Below, piece by piece: positions 1-8,399 of a stretch of 64,000 bases of DNA. Made by a program: the position numbers and the translations under genes. This stretch comes from Embleya sp040605455 (GTDB lineage Bacteria > Actinomycetota > Actinomycetes > Streptomycetales > Streptomycetaceae): positions 1 to 64,000 of the forward strand of contig NZ_JBEXCV010000006.1 of assembly GCF_040605455.1 (NCBI RefSeq), in the 5' to 3' direction. The notes beneath the pieces were generated by a model. That model worked only from the letters and a program-made list of their open reading frames with translations, did no database searches and was not told the DNA's origin. Each line of letters opens with the position of its first letter. Within the stretch, counting starts at the first letter, position 1.

Positions 1-304
1 CGGCGCCCTTCACCGATCCGAGCGCGATCACGCACCGCCACCCGCCCCGACCCGGCGGCGACGCCCGACTCCGCGGGGACACACGGAATCCAAAAGGAGT
101 CCCGCGATACATCCGGCATTCCAGCCGAACCACGGAACCGCAGGCCACCACGCCACAGGCCCCCGACCGGAACCGGACACCCCGCGATCCCCGCAGGTCA
201 AACGACACAACGGGAAAACACGGACCCGTCCAACCGAACCCCGGGAACACAACCCGGAGCCTGACTCACCCACAAAGAAACCCGAGAACTCACACCTGAA
301 GTAG
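1..304. other. Non-coding or unrecognised start of window
   Basis: No supported gene. The only open frames are short, arginine-rich antisense readings typical of very high GC DNA. It lies just past the terminator of the protease gene and may hold the edge of a gene outside the window. Confidence 0.4.
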
Positions 305-333
305 CCGGGTGGGCCCGTGCAGGGCCCACCCGG
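305..333 (-). terminator. Perfect 12-bp stem terminator of the protease gene
   Basis: CCGGGTGGGCCC at 305-316 pairs perfectly with GGGCCCACCCGG at 322-333 around a 5-nt loop. It begins 7 nt beyond the stop codon of the minus-strand protease gene, so it most likely ends that transcript. There is no U-tract, as is common for actinobacterial terminators. Confidence 0.8.
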
Positions 334-339
334 GAGAAC

Positions 340-3027
340 TCAGCTGTTCTCTTCCCGGATCGCCTCCCGCGCCGCGTCCGCCTGGTTCTGGATCGTTTCC
401 AGGACCGCCGGCGGGACGTTCTTGTCCTCGAACGTCTCCACCAGCTGCTCAAGGACCGCGTCCGCCTGGACGAAGTCACCCTCCCGGGCGTGCGCCCTGG
501 CCAGACGCTGCATCGTCTCGTTCAGGGAGATGTTGTCGATGGCGGTCGCCGCCGAGCCGACACCCGTCGAAGCGTCGACGACCGCGTTGAGCTGGTTGAT
601 GGACTCCTTCGTGTCGGCCCGGCGCACCGACACTTCGCCGTCGGACAGGGTCAGGAAGTGCCGTCCGGCGTTCGTGCCCTTCACCATGCGGGCGTAGACG
701 GCCAGCGGGTGGTCGGCGTGGACGGCCAGCAGCTCGTCCAGCGCGTCGTTGCCCTGCTGGAGCTGCGGCGCGTCCGAACCCAGCACGGTGAGCAGCGTGC
801 CCTGCTGATCGCCCATCAGCAGCTCGCCGACGGCCGCGTCGGCGCGCTCGAACGGCGGGCGCACCCGGATCACCTGCTCCGGCGACACCACCCGGGCGCC
901 GTCGGGGGAGCTGTAGACGGCGCGGATCCGGTACGTTCCGGGCTGTTCGAAGGTCAGGCCGTCGGCGCCGTAGCCGAGGTAGGAGCTGGCGTACAGCGCG
1001 GGGTTCGCCGCGTCCAGCGTCACCCGGCGGTCGTGGCCCTCGCACTTGCGGATCATCGGCCGCCACGGCCTGGTCGCCCCCGACGGGTCGGTGATCGCGA
1101 TCGCCAGGTTCTCGCCCTGCGGGTCGAGCGAGGGCGCCACCTCGACCGAGGCGCGGGTTCCGTCGAGCGCCAGCTTGAACTCGGCGACCACGGGTTCCCC
1201 GTACACGAATTCCGATTTGCCCGTCAGGATCAGCCGCAGACCCGACTCGTCGGTGAGTGGTGGGCTGAAGTCCTCCAGCGCCGTCATCATCGAGTTGATG
1301 ATGAAGTCGGATCCGCCCGGGACGACGTTCCGGTAGAAACCGTGCCGCAGGTGCTTCAGTTCGGAGTCGGTGAACCGCAGCGGGAACGCGGCCCAGAACG
1401 GCTCCTGCCCGTTGCCCTGCGGGGACTGGTACTTCCAGTCGTAGTTCATCCACGACAGGTCGCCGTAGCCGTTGCTCGGGCCGAGCGGCTGCGGCGGCTG
1501 GGCGATGTTCTTCTGCCACGAGTGCAGCAGGTTGAACGCGTGCCCCAGCTCGTGCACGTGCGTGTGGAACTCGCCCCGGCCGCCGAGCAGACCGTAGTTT
1601 TCCAGTTCCTTCCACAGCACGGCCATTCCCTGCCGCTGGCTGCCCTGCTGGTCGAACATGATGCCGAGGATGCCGTCGTCCACGTAACGCGTCGCGACGA
1701 ACGTCCACAGCTTCCACTGCGGCACGTCGCGCTGCTCGCTGAAGTTGGCGACCATCGCCGCGTGCAGCTCCGCCGACGACCAGCGCAGGTCCGCTCCGGC
1801 CGAAGCGACCGGGACCTCGTTGGACTGGTTGATGTTGCGCAGCTCGATGCCCATGTCGGCGTACGCGTCGGCGACCGTCATGACCCGCGCCCGCATTCCG
1901 TACGGCCGCGGGGCGTTCGCGGTGTTGTAGCTGCCGAACGCCCGGGTGCCCGTCATCGTGTCGGTCTCCATGTCGACCGTGCGCAGGTACGGCGAGGCCA
2001 GGTTGCACGCGAACTGCACCTGCGCCCCGGCCGCGCCGAGGGTCAGCGTGGCGGTGCCGGGCTGGGTCCGGCTGAGGACGACCGTTGCGGGCTGCGTCGT
2101 GGCGTTGTTCGCGTTGCGTGCCGTTCCGGTGACGGTGACACTCTCGTTCGTCGCGGTGATCGTCGGCGTGTCGACGATGAACGAGTTCGCGTACGTCGTC
2201 GTGCCGCCCGCGACGGTGAACAGGTCACCGCTGACCATCCGCTGCGTGAACGGACCGTCGACGTCGACACGCAGCTCGACGCTGGTCGTTCCGGAGGCTC
2301 CGGTGTAACGGCCGGTGGCCGGTTTGAACAGCGTTTTGTACGCCGCCGGAAGCGCGCCGAGTCCCGCGTTCGACTCGACGAGTTTTCCGGTCTTCTCCGG
2401 GCCGTTGGCCCAGTGGAAGATCATGCCGCGGTCGCCCTTGATGAAGAGCGTACGGGGCGTCGACCCGTCCATGTCCAGCATGACGGCGTGGTCGAAGTCG
2501 CCCAGGAACTCGTCCGGCAGCTTCTTCCACCCGGCCTCGGACAGACCGTTGACCGGGCCTTCGTAACTGACGCCGTACGACCAGTTGAGCACCGCGCAGC
2601 GGTTTCCCTTGAACAGGATCGACTGCCAACTGTCGTTCCACGGCTGCGAGATCAGACAGTCGACGTCACTCGTGTAACCCGCCGGAAGCCTCGTCCCGAA
2701 CCCCGCGAGCCCGGACACCGCACCGTTGTAGACCTGGCCCACGCCGGCCCGCCACCGCAGGCAGTTGTCACCGTTGAAGAGGACCAGGTCGTAGTTCGAG
2801 TCGCCCGGGATGATGTGCAGCGCACCGTCGCAGGAGCCGGCGAAGGGCTCGGGGATTCCGGCGAGTTTGGTGCCGTACGCGCTGCTCAGCGGCCCGTCAC
2901 TGACCAGGGCCGTCTGGCTGACCTGCGCCACCGTGGCACCCCTGCGGTAGAACAGCAGGTTCCTGGGGTTGTCCAGGGTGGGGAGGACGGCGGTGAATCC
3001 GGTGTTCTTGAGACGCATGAAGGCCAT
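340..3027 (-). CDS. Metzincin-like zinc metalloprotease with hemopexin-type repeats
   Basis: Protein of 895 aa. The catalytic signature HELGHAFNLLHS is near residue 491, a HExxHxxNxxH zinc site, followed about 30 residues later by SWMNY, a likely Met-turn; together these indicate a metzincin-type zincin. In the usual metzincin signature the seventh position is Gly; here it is Asn. The first ~230 residues hold at least three hemopexin-like blades (LFNGDNCLRW, LFKGNRCAVLNW, LFIKGDRGMIFHW), then a beta-rich segment. After the catalytic domain come a beta-sandwich-like region and a helical tail. No signal peptide or membrane segment is visible, so how or whether it is exported is unclear. The ATG at 3027 was chosen because GAGGGGAGG lies 5 nt upstream; a longer frame to 3057 lacks a comparable site. 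It is monocistronic with its own terminator. Protease activity is inferred; the substrate is unknown. Confidence 0.85.
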   Translation of the reverse strand: MAFMRLKNTGFTAVLPTLDNPRNLLFYRRGATVAQVSQTALVSDGPLSSAYGTKLAGIPEPFAGSCDGALHIIPGDSNYDLVLFNGDNCLRWRAGVGQVYNGAVSGLAGFGTRLPAGYTSDVDCLISQPWNDSWQSILFKGNRCAVLNWSYGVSYEGPVNGLSEAGWKKLPDEFLGDFDHAVMLDMDGSTPRTLFIKGDRGMIFHWANGPEKTGKLVESNAGLGALPAAYKTLFKPATGRYTGASGTTSVELRVDVDGPFTQRMVSGDLFTVAGGTTTYANSFIVDTPTITATNESVTVTGTARNANNATTQPATVVLSRTQPGTATLTLGAAGAQVQFACNLASPYLRTVDMETDTMTGTRAFGSYNTANAPRPYGMRARVMTVADAYADMGIELRNINQSNEVPVASAGADLRWSSAELHAAMVANFSEQRDVPQWKLWTFVATRYVDDGILGIMFDQQGSQRQGMAVLWKELENYGLLGGRGEFHTHVHELGHAFNLLHSWQKNIAQPPQPLGPSNGYGDLSWMNYDWKYQSPQGNGQEPFWAAFPLRFTDSELKHLRHGFYRNVVPGGSDFIINSMMTALEDFSPPLTDESGLRLILTGKSEFVYGEPVVAEFKLALDGTRASVEVAPSLDPQGENLAIAITDPSGATRPWRPMIRKCEGHDRRVTLDAANPALYASSYLGYGADGLTFEQPGTYRIRAVYSSPDGARVVSPEQVIRVRPPFERADAAVGELLMGDQQGTLLTVLGSDAPQLQQGNDALDELLAVHADHPLAVYARMVKGTNAGRHFLTLSDGEVSVRRADTKESINQLNAVVDASTGVGSAATAIDNISLNETMQRLARAHAREGDFVQADAVLEQLVETFEDKNVPPAVLETIQNQADAAREAIREENS

Positions 3028-3228
3028 GACGGCCTCCCCTCTGTGAGGGACGCACACGTGTCGGGTGGCCGGGAGTGGCCGCTCCTTTGGCAGTTTTCTC
3101 CGGGGATCACCAGGCGGGGGGTGTTCTTTACGGGTTTGGCCGGTAAGGGGCGTTCGATGGCTGGTTTACGGAAACCTCGGTGTAGGAAATTGGGTGAAGG
3201 GAGTTTCTTTGGACGTCAGGATGACCCT

Positions 3229-3276
3229 ATGGACTTCAAGAAGGACCTGCGGATGGACTTCAAGAAGGACTTGCGG
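3229..3276 (+). repeat. 24-bp tandem duplication at the start of the DUF664 remnant
   Basis: Two adjacent 24-nt copies (3229-3252 and 3253-3276), each encoding MDFKKDLR, differ only by CTG versus TTG. The unit is in frame, so it duplicates eight residues and gives two possible ATG starts. Confidence 0.85.
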
Positions 3277-3384
3277 AATGTTCTTCAGAACGCGCGTGAT
3301 GGGCTGTTGTGGAAGCTCAATGGGCTGTCCGAATATGACATCCGGCGACTTCTGACACCGACAGGAACCAACCTGCATGGCTTA
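3229..3384 (+). pseudogene. 5' remnant of a DinB/DUF664-family gene, cut by IS630
   Basis: The frame from ATG 3229 reads to LLWKLNGLSEYDIRRLLTP and GTNLHGLL, which resembles the N-terminus of DUF664/DinB-like putative metal-dependent proteins (family pattern LLWK..GL....R.....GTNLLGLVKHL). It stops at the left end of the IS630 element at 3385. Removing the IS and one TA copy restores GLVLQL and then a stop, so the gene was probably already degenerate before insertion or has lost its 3' part. The first 16 codons are a tandem duplication. Confidence 0.6.
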
Positions 3385-3436
3385 CTGAGGTTTTCGTCGT
3401 GATGTCGTGGACGGTTGAAGATCCCTGCGCTATGCC

Positions 3437-3982
3437 GTGGATATGCGGTATGCGCAGGGTGGTGGGTTGACTTCCAGGGAACGGGCAGCGCGGGAGCGGT
3501 TGCGTTTGGATGCCGCGGATCGGTTCGGGCGGGGTGAGTCCAACGCGGTGATCGCGTCGGAGTTACGGGTGGCGCGTCGGTCGGTGGAGCGGTGGCGTCG
3601 TGCCTGGCGCGAGGCGGGTGTCGAGGGCCTGCGGTCCGCCGGGCCCGCGTCGGTCCCCAAGCTGGACCCGTCGCAAGTAGCGGCACTGGAGCGGGAGTTG
3701 GACCTGGGCCCGAGGGCCCATGGCTGGGAGGATCAGCGCTGGACGTTGATGCGGGTGCGGGCGGTGATCCGGCGTCGTTTCGACGTGACGTACTCGATCC
3801 ACGGGGTGTGGGACCTGTTGCGGCGGGCCGGGTGGTCGTGCCAACAGGCCGCCCGGCGGGCGGTCGAGCGCGACGAGGACGCGGTGCGGGGTTGGGTTCG
3901 GGAGACGTGGCCGTCGGTGGAAGCACCGCGGCGGCGCTCGACGCGTGGATCGTCTTCGAGGACGAGGCCGGGATGTCGATGA
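3437..3982 (+). CDS. IS630 transposase, first reading frame (orfA)
   Basis: The 181-aa frame carries the DNA-binding half of the transposase: helix-turn-helix segments around residues 25-65 (GESNAVIASELRVARRSVERW) and a second winged region ending near IHGVWDLLRRAGWS. It ends in an arginine-rich tail soon after WVRETWPSVEAP. The catalytic domain follows in the -1 frame, so a full enzyme would need a -1 frameshift around 3900-3960. Such two-frame organisation is common in actinobacterial IS630 elements, so this may be programmed rather than decay. The exact slip site was not identified. Confidence 0.85.
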   Translation: MDMRYAQGGGLTSRERAARERLRLDAADRFGRGESNAVIASELRVARRSVERWRRAWREAGVEGLRSAGPASVPKLDPSQVAALERELDLGPRAHGWEDQRWTLMRVRAVIRRRFDVTYSIHGVWDLLRRAGWSCQQAARRAVERDEDAVRGWVRETWPSVEAPRRRSTRGSSSRTRPGCR

Positions 3983-4512
3983 CGCCGCCGCGAGCGCGTA
4001 CCTGGGGACGACGCGGGACCACACCGGTGGTGCGGGTGCGGGGCGGCTCCCGCGGACGGGTCTCGATCGCCGCCCTGGCCTGCTACAAACCGGGCGAACG
4101 CCCCAGACTGATCTACCGACCCCGTCTGCGCACCCGCCGCAAGGGGGAACGCAGGAGTTTCGCCTGGACGGACTACCGCGACCTGGCGGTGCGCGCGCAT
4201 CTGCAGTTGGGTGGTCCGATCGTTTTGATCCGGGACAACCTCAACACCCATCTCGCATCCGGGATGCGGAAGTACGCCGCCGACCACGACTGGTTGACGA
4301 TCCGACAGTTGCCGAGCTACGCGCCGGACCTGAACCCGGTGGAGGGGATCTGGTCCCTGGTCCGCCGCGGCTTCACCGGCAACGTCGCCTTCACCGACTC
4401 CGACCACCTGGTCCGCACGATCAGACGGGGCCTCCGCCACATCCAACGACGCCCCCACCTCATCGACGGATGTCTCGCCGAAACCGGACTTGTCATCCGA
4501 CCCAGGAAATGA
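3907..4512 (+). CDS. IS630 transposase, DDE catalytic frame (orfB)
   Basis: This frame encodes the DDE integrase core: VFEDEAG supplies the first Asp, IRDNLNTH the second Asp and YAPDLNPVEGIW the final Glu. It is open upstream of the point where orfA ends and overlaps it in the -1 frame; 3907 (GTG) is only a nominal start, since translation is probably by frameshift from orfA. It ends 35 nt before the right inverted repeat. All catalytic residues are present, so the element may still be active. Confidence 0.85.
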   Translation: MAVGGSTAAALDAWIVFEDEAGMSMTPPRARTWGRRGTTPVVRVRGGSRGRVSIAALACYKPGERPRLIYRPRLRTRRKGERRSFAWTDYRDLAVRAHLQLGGPIVLIRDNLNTHLASGMRKYAADHDWLTIRQLPSYAPDLNPVEGIWSLVRRGFTGNVAFTDSDHLVRTIRRGLRHIQRRPHLIDGCLAETGLVIRPRK

Positions 4513-4618
4513 AATCCAACCAAGCGACATCACAACGGAAACCTCAGTAGTACTCCAGCTGTAGATCGTGATCATGCCGGCGGGAGCCGGTGCGGACCAA
4601 CGCGGCGACAGTGGCCCC

Positions 4619-4985
4619 ATGCGCGAGTTCATCCGCGTCCGGCTGCATCTTCAAGCTTCGCCCGATCACGCCCAAGCCTTGGCGTTGGTCCTGCTCGAAG
4701 CGACCTGGGAACACCAGGTCGATTTCATGGACGAGAAGTCGGTGCGCAGTCTCCTGCGCAAGGTCACCAGGCCGGGGACGACAAGGACAGCCTTCACCTG
4801 GTGCGCGGGGAGTACATCGGCTACTACGAGGACATCCCTCGCGAGGTTCGCAGCCGCCTGGCGGGTCCTGAGGCCCAGGCGATGGCCGCGGTAACGCCTT
4901 GGGCCGAGCAGTTCGAGGATTGGCGTGACGAGCAGGAGTTGGCCCGCGTGTGGTCGGAGAACCATCCGGTCGACTGGGGGCAGGC
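4619..4985 (+). pseudogene. Frameshifted unknown gene next to IS630
   Basis: From ATG 4619 the frame reads MREFIRVRLHL through SVRSLLRKV, then the sensible sequence continues in another frame from about 4768 (GDDKDSLHLVRGEYIGYY ... WAEQFEDWRDEQELARVW). The two parts join with a single-nucleotide shift near 4765. The family was not recognised. It runs into the helicase-associated remnant without a clear stop, suggesting two old fragments fused by deletion. Confidence 0.45.
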
Positions 4986-5478
4986 ACCCCACACACGTCG
5001 GCCGGGAGCAGCGCGAGCGCCTGGTCGAGTTGGGGCTGACCCCGCCCGGGGCTGCGGCCGCCACCGCCGTGGCGCCGCCGGGGGCCGAGGCGCCCGACGG
5101 GTCCAGGCCCAGGCGGAGTCGGGAGCAGGCGGAGTCGGGAGCAGGCGGAGTCGGAAGCAGGCGGAGGCGGAAGCAGGCGGAGGCGGAGTCGGAAGCAGGC
5201 GGAGTCGGAAGCAGGCGGAGTCGGAAGCAGGCGGAGTCGGGAGCAGGCGGAGTCGGGAGCAGGCGTTCGAGATCGCGTTGAGCGCGGCGAAGGCGTATCG
5301 GGAGCGGGTCGGGCACCTCGAAGTCCCCCGCGGGCACGTCGAGACCGTGACGGCGTTCGACGGGTGGCGCGAGGACGTACGCCCGGGGGTGTGGGTGACC
5401 ACCACCAGGTCCCGGCGGCCGAAGCTGCCGGCCGAGCGGGTCGCGGCGTTGGACGCGCTCGGCATGCGGTGGACGTGA
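4986..5478 (+). pseudogene. Helicase-associated (HA) domain remnant with internal minisatellite
   Basis: The end of the frame (FEIALSAAKAYRERVGHLEV ... TRSRRPKLPAERVAALDALG) matches the repeat pattern of helicase-associated domains (Pfam HA) found at the C-terminus of large actinomycete helicases. A preceding piece (REQRERLVELGLTPPGA) has the linker style of the same proteins but lies in a different frame. Between them is a 150-bp array of 16-bp units. The N-terminal helicase is absent, so this is a tail fragment. Confidence 0.6.
5111..5260 (+). repeat. Nine-copy 16-bp minisatellite
   Basis: Nine tandem copies of aggcggagtcgggagc with G/A variation; the fifth copy carries six extra bases (aggcgg). 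Sixteen is not a multiple of three, so successive copies are read in successive frames, yet the whole 150 bp keeps the frame. It lies inside the helicase-associated remnant. Confidence 0.9.
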
Positions 5479-5631
5479 GTTCGGATGTCGGGTCGGGTGT
5501 AGAGCCGAAGTCACGTCCGGCTCAGCGCGCGGTGTTCCCGTCGGAAGAACTCTGCGCGCACCAACGGGGTGTGAAATTCGGGACGGCGAGATGTACGCGA
5601 TCCTTCTCCGCCCTGGCCGGCGCGGCGGTAC

Positions 5632-5970
5632 TCAGGCCGCGGCCGTTCGGTCCGCCGATGCGGCGGCGCCGCGGTATTCGGCGTTGATACGGCGAGCCTC
5701 CTCGAGTTGGACTTCGAGGATGACGATGCGGCAGGCGGCTTCGATGGAGGTGCCGTGGTCGACGAGTTCGCGGGCGCGGGCGGCGATCCGCAGTTGGTAG
5801 CGGGAGTAGCGGCGGTGGCCGCCCTCGGAGCGCAGTGGGGTGATCAGGCGGGCTTCGCCGACGGCGCGGAGGAAGCCCTGGGTGGTACCGAGGATCTCGG
5901 CGGCCCGGCCCATCGTGTAGGCCGGGAAGTCGTCGTCGTCGAGACGGCCGTACGAGTCGTCTGCTGTCAT
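5632..5970 (-). CDS. MerR-type helix-turn-helix regulator (short)
   Basis: A 112-aa protein with an N-terminal MerR-like winged helix (YTMGRAAEILGTTQGFLRAV ... PLRSEGGHRRYSRYQL) and a helical tail with a heptad-like pattern for dimerisation. There is no large effector domain, so it is of the short type common in Streptomyces. GAGAGG 4 nt before ATG 5970 supports the start. A strong hairpin lies 24 bp upstream. It is likely a DNA-binding repressor or activator; its target is unknown. Confidence 0.85.
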   Translation of the reverse strand: MTADDSYGRLDDDDFPAYTMGRAAEILGTTQGFLRAVGEARLITPLRSEGGHRRYSRYQLRIAARARELVDHGTSIEAACRIVILEVQLEEARRINAEYRGAAASADRTAAA

Positions 5971-5993
5971 CGTGCCTCTCTGTGGAACGTGGA

Positions 5994-6026
5994 GGGGCCC
6001 TGGTGCCGTTCGGCATCCAGGGCCCC
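5994..6026. promoter_or_regulatory. Strong hairpin upstream of the MerR gene
   Basis: GGGGCCCTGG (5994-6003) pairs with CCAGGGCCCC (6017-6026), and the inner TGCC/GGCA extends the stem. It begins 24 bp upstream of the MerR start. It could be a terminator of an upstream transcript, an attenuator in the leader, or an operator; the sequence alone does not decide. Confidence 0.6.
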
Positions 6027-7028
6027 GAAGGAACTGCTACACCACCTGCCGGCCCCGATACTGCGCCGGCCTACTGTTTCCGCGGACCCGACCGAACTAC
6101 CGTCGGGAGCGCGGGGATCGCGGTTGCTTGACCGGAGACCACCTCGCTAACGATGTCCTGCGGTACCCGGGCTCGAGACTTCCGCCCGGGCGATCCCGAT
6201 GGCGCTTCCACTCCTTCGTTGTTTCCTCGGTTGCGTAATGCGGTGTTGCTCTATCGGTTGTGCGTACTTCCGGTGACACCTACCGCTCGGTGGCCCGTGC
6301 CGGCACCACCCTTCGACGGCCAGCCCCGATCGCCCGTCCTGCGACTGCTCTGGCTTGGAACCCCACCGCCGAACCTCCCGATGCGCGCGCCCACAGCCGA
6401 CGCCTTCACCGAGGTGCTGCTCACCTACTCCACTGCGGATACCGCGAACCGCTCGGTGGCCCGTGCCGGCACCACCCTTCGACGGCCAGCCCCGATCGCC
6501 CGTCCTGCGACTGCTCTGGCTTGGAACCCCACCGCCGAACCTCCCGATGCGCGCGCCCACAGCCGACGCCTTCACCGAGGTGCTGCTCACTCGACTTCAC
6601 TGCGGATACTGCGAACCGCACTCGCGGTACTGCTCACCCGGTGCGGCCGTCAGTCCCGTCGCCGTCCTGCGACAACCCTGGCTTCGGGACTCCACCAGCA
6701 CACCGTCCTGCGAACTGCCACTACACGTACTGCGCCCGGCAGTTCGTCTCTGCCAGGGCCTGCTGTCTCTCTGGGCTACGAGAGAAACCATAACCACACC
6801 AGAACCCGATGTCTACTCCGGACACCACAGATTTTTGGGGACTCCGGGCACACAAAACCTGCCCGGCACCGTGGCCTCCCGACGGCCCCGCCCTCCCTTC
6901 CCACGAGGCGGCCCCCGCGGTTCGGTCGGACGTGTTCGAAGGCGATCACCGCGCCTGTTCGGGGGCAGACTGCCGCCGGCAGGATCGGTGGGATCCACCG
7001 GCAGGCCCTTTCACCCCGGGAGTCGTCG
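6027..7028. other. Unrecognised stretch with long tandem repeat
   Basis: About 1 kb with open frames on both strands but no protein family recognised. The dominant feature is the 143-bp repeat described separately. Codon-position signals are weak and the frames are rich in Arg, Pro and Ser, as expected of non-coding GC-rich DNA. Confidence 0.4.
6282..6613. repeat. Two-copy tandem repeat of about 166 bp
   Basis: 6282-6424 and 6448-6590 are identical over 143 bp. Each is followed by a diverged 23-24-bp segment sharing actgcggata-gcga. The period is 166 bp, not a multiple of three. No gene or known IS end was recognised in the unit. Confidence 0.9.
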
Positions 7029-7092
7029 TGGACCACAGCCCTACCGACACGCAGCGGACCGCCGTCCCGGCGTGCGCCGCCGGGCGCACGCC

Positions 7093-7482
7093 GTGAGCGT
7101 CGTACCGTTGGAGAGCGAGGACGTGGCGTGGTTCCACGACAACCTCACCGGCGCCCGGACGGCCGCCTCCCGCCTGGCCGCCCGGATCGGGACGGGATCG
7201 GGCGAGCACCGGGCCGGCGACGTCGCCCCGGCCATGCCCGAGGCCGCCTCCAACCTGGTCAAGCACGCCGTCGCCCGGGCGATCATGCTGCGGATCGCGC
7301 GCACCGGGCAACACGCCGGAATCGAATTCCGGGCCCTGGACGACGGACCGGGAATGGCGGACGCGGCCACCGCCATCCTCGACCGCCTCCTGCGCCACTG
7401 CGACGTGATCTCCATCAACGGCCCCAGCTACCGGCTCAAGAACCGACTCGCTGCCATCGCACGCGACACCGACGCAGCCTGA
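7093..7482 (+). pseudogene. Chimera: RsbT-like anti-sigma ATPase fused to the tail of IstB
   Basis: The first ~85 residues (VSVVPLESEDVAWFHDNL ... EAASNLVKHAV ... FRALDDGPGMAD) match the HATPase_c fold of RsbT-like serine kinases that act in sigma-factor partner switching: SNLVKHA is the N-box and DDGPGM the G1 box. The ORF then switches to DRLLRHCDVISINGPSYRLK and ends, the pattern of the C-terminus of IS21-family IstB (compare AAIVDRLTF ... TDSYRL in the intact istB at 16.0 kb). The ATP lid and second glycine box of the kinase are missing, so it is probably inactive. GTG 7093 overlaps the stop of a short upstream frame (GTGA). The junction lies near 7360. Confidence 0.7.
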
Positions 7483-7510
7483 CTTCCTCCCGGCCGGCTC
7501 CCTCGCATGG

Positions 7511-7840
7511 CTAGCTGCCCTTGCGGCGCCGCCGACGAGCGGAGGCGTCGCGGAAGCGGACCACGCCGGCTCCTGAAAGGCCTGTGAGCACGGCCATCTC
7601 CTTCGTGCCGTCAACGAGTCGACATGCGCCGGTGTCCGGGTCGACGATGATGGGCCAGTTTCCCCCGATTCTGATCTGACGCCCCTGATCGTCCTTCGCC
7701 GTGGGATACCAGTAGAATCCATAGACGCCCCTGATGGCCGGGGTCGCCAGCAGGCCAAGTTTGAAGGCCCACCGATCCCAACGGTCGGTCAGGGTTCGGC
7801 CGAACTCCTCGGCACATCTGCGTGCGTCGCTCTCCTCCAA
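7511..7840 (-). CDS. Small YrhB/Imm35-like protein (possible immunity protein)
   Basis: A 109-aa protein when started at TTG 7840, which has a perfect AGGAGG five to six nt upstream; longer frames to 8086 have no such site and look non-coding. The segment YGFYWYP ... GNWPIIVDPDTGACRLVDG resembles the YrhB/Imm35 pattern (G.gP..VD..TG), a group seen as immunity proteins in polymorphic toxin loci. No toxin gene is next to it. It ends in a basic tail (ARRRRRKGS). The family call is tentative. Confidence 0.5.
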   Translation of the reverse strand: MEESDARRCAEEFGRTLTDRWDRWAFKLGLLATPAIRGVYGFYWYPTAKDDQGRQIRIGGNWPIIVDPDTGACRLVDGTKEMAVLTGLSGAGVVRFRDASARRRRRKGS

Positions 7841-8399
7841 CAGATCCCTCCTCACCGCTCTCCAATCCTTGCGAGAGCAGACGATACGGGACTGAGCCGG
7901 ACCACCGAACGGGAGCTGCTGGTGCACATTTCCCTGTACTTGGCGGTGCACACAGACAAGTACGTGGACACCAGCGGCAGCCCGAGCACAAACACACCAG
8001 CAGCCGACGCGAGAAGGACCGACCGCAGGTGATCGCCGCGTCACATCAAGATCAGCATCCTTGAGGCGACCCCATCCCCCGTCCACGGGTTTTCCCGACG
8101 GAACTCAACACCCGTCCCGGATCCCGCAAAACCACAGACCACACGCCAGACAAAGCCGATCAAGACAGCAAAACCCAGGCCAGGCAGTCAAGATCCAAAT
8201 CCCAGATCCTGCAAACCCAACGGTCAACACATGATCAGCCGACAAGACCTTTCAAAACAGCCGGGGCGGAGCAGCCGACACCGCCGCCCTGGTCGACTCG
8301 CTCGACGCGGACGGCCAGTCCACCTCGACCGGCATCGCCGACCTGACTGCGGCCTACATTCCGAACGTGAAGCCCAACCGGCGACGTCGCGGCAGCCCG
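7841..8399. other. Gene-poor spacer
   Basis: No supported gene. The stretch 8080-8230 is rich in A and C on this strand and lower in GC than its surroundings. It separates the Imm35-like gene from TniB-like debris. Confidence 0.4.

Larger units (their letters stand above)
3385..4547 (+). mobile_element. IS630-family insertion sequence, 1163 bp
   Basis: Both ends are visible: left CTGAGGTTTTCGTCGTGATG and the reverse complement of the right end CTGAGGTTTCCGTTGTGATG are near-perfect terminal inverted repeats. Each end is bordered by TA (3383-3384 and 4548-4549), the target duplication expected for IS630/mariner elements. The transposase is encoded in two frames. It interrupts a DUF664-like remnant. 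Confidence 0.93.

Noticed and set aside
490..3402. 970-aa open frame on the plus strand
   Set aside because: It is antisense to the metalloprotease gene, has no family motif, and consists of the Arg/Val/His-rich readout typical of the opposite strand of GC-rich genes.
5111..5260. CRISPR-like repeat array
   Set aside because: The 16-bp units are directly adjacent without spacers, so it is a minisatellite.
6147..7514. Long plus-strand frames of 375-453 aa over the 143-bp repeat
   Set aside because: They are Arg/Pro-rich, have no ribosome site and only become protein-like at the anti-sigma part from 7093.
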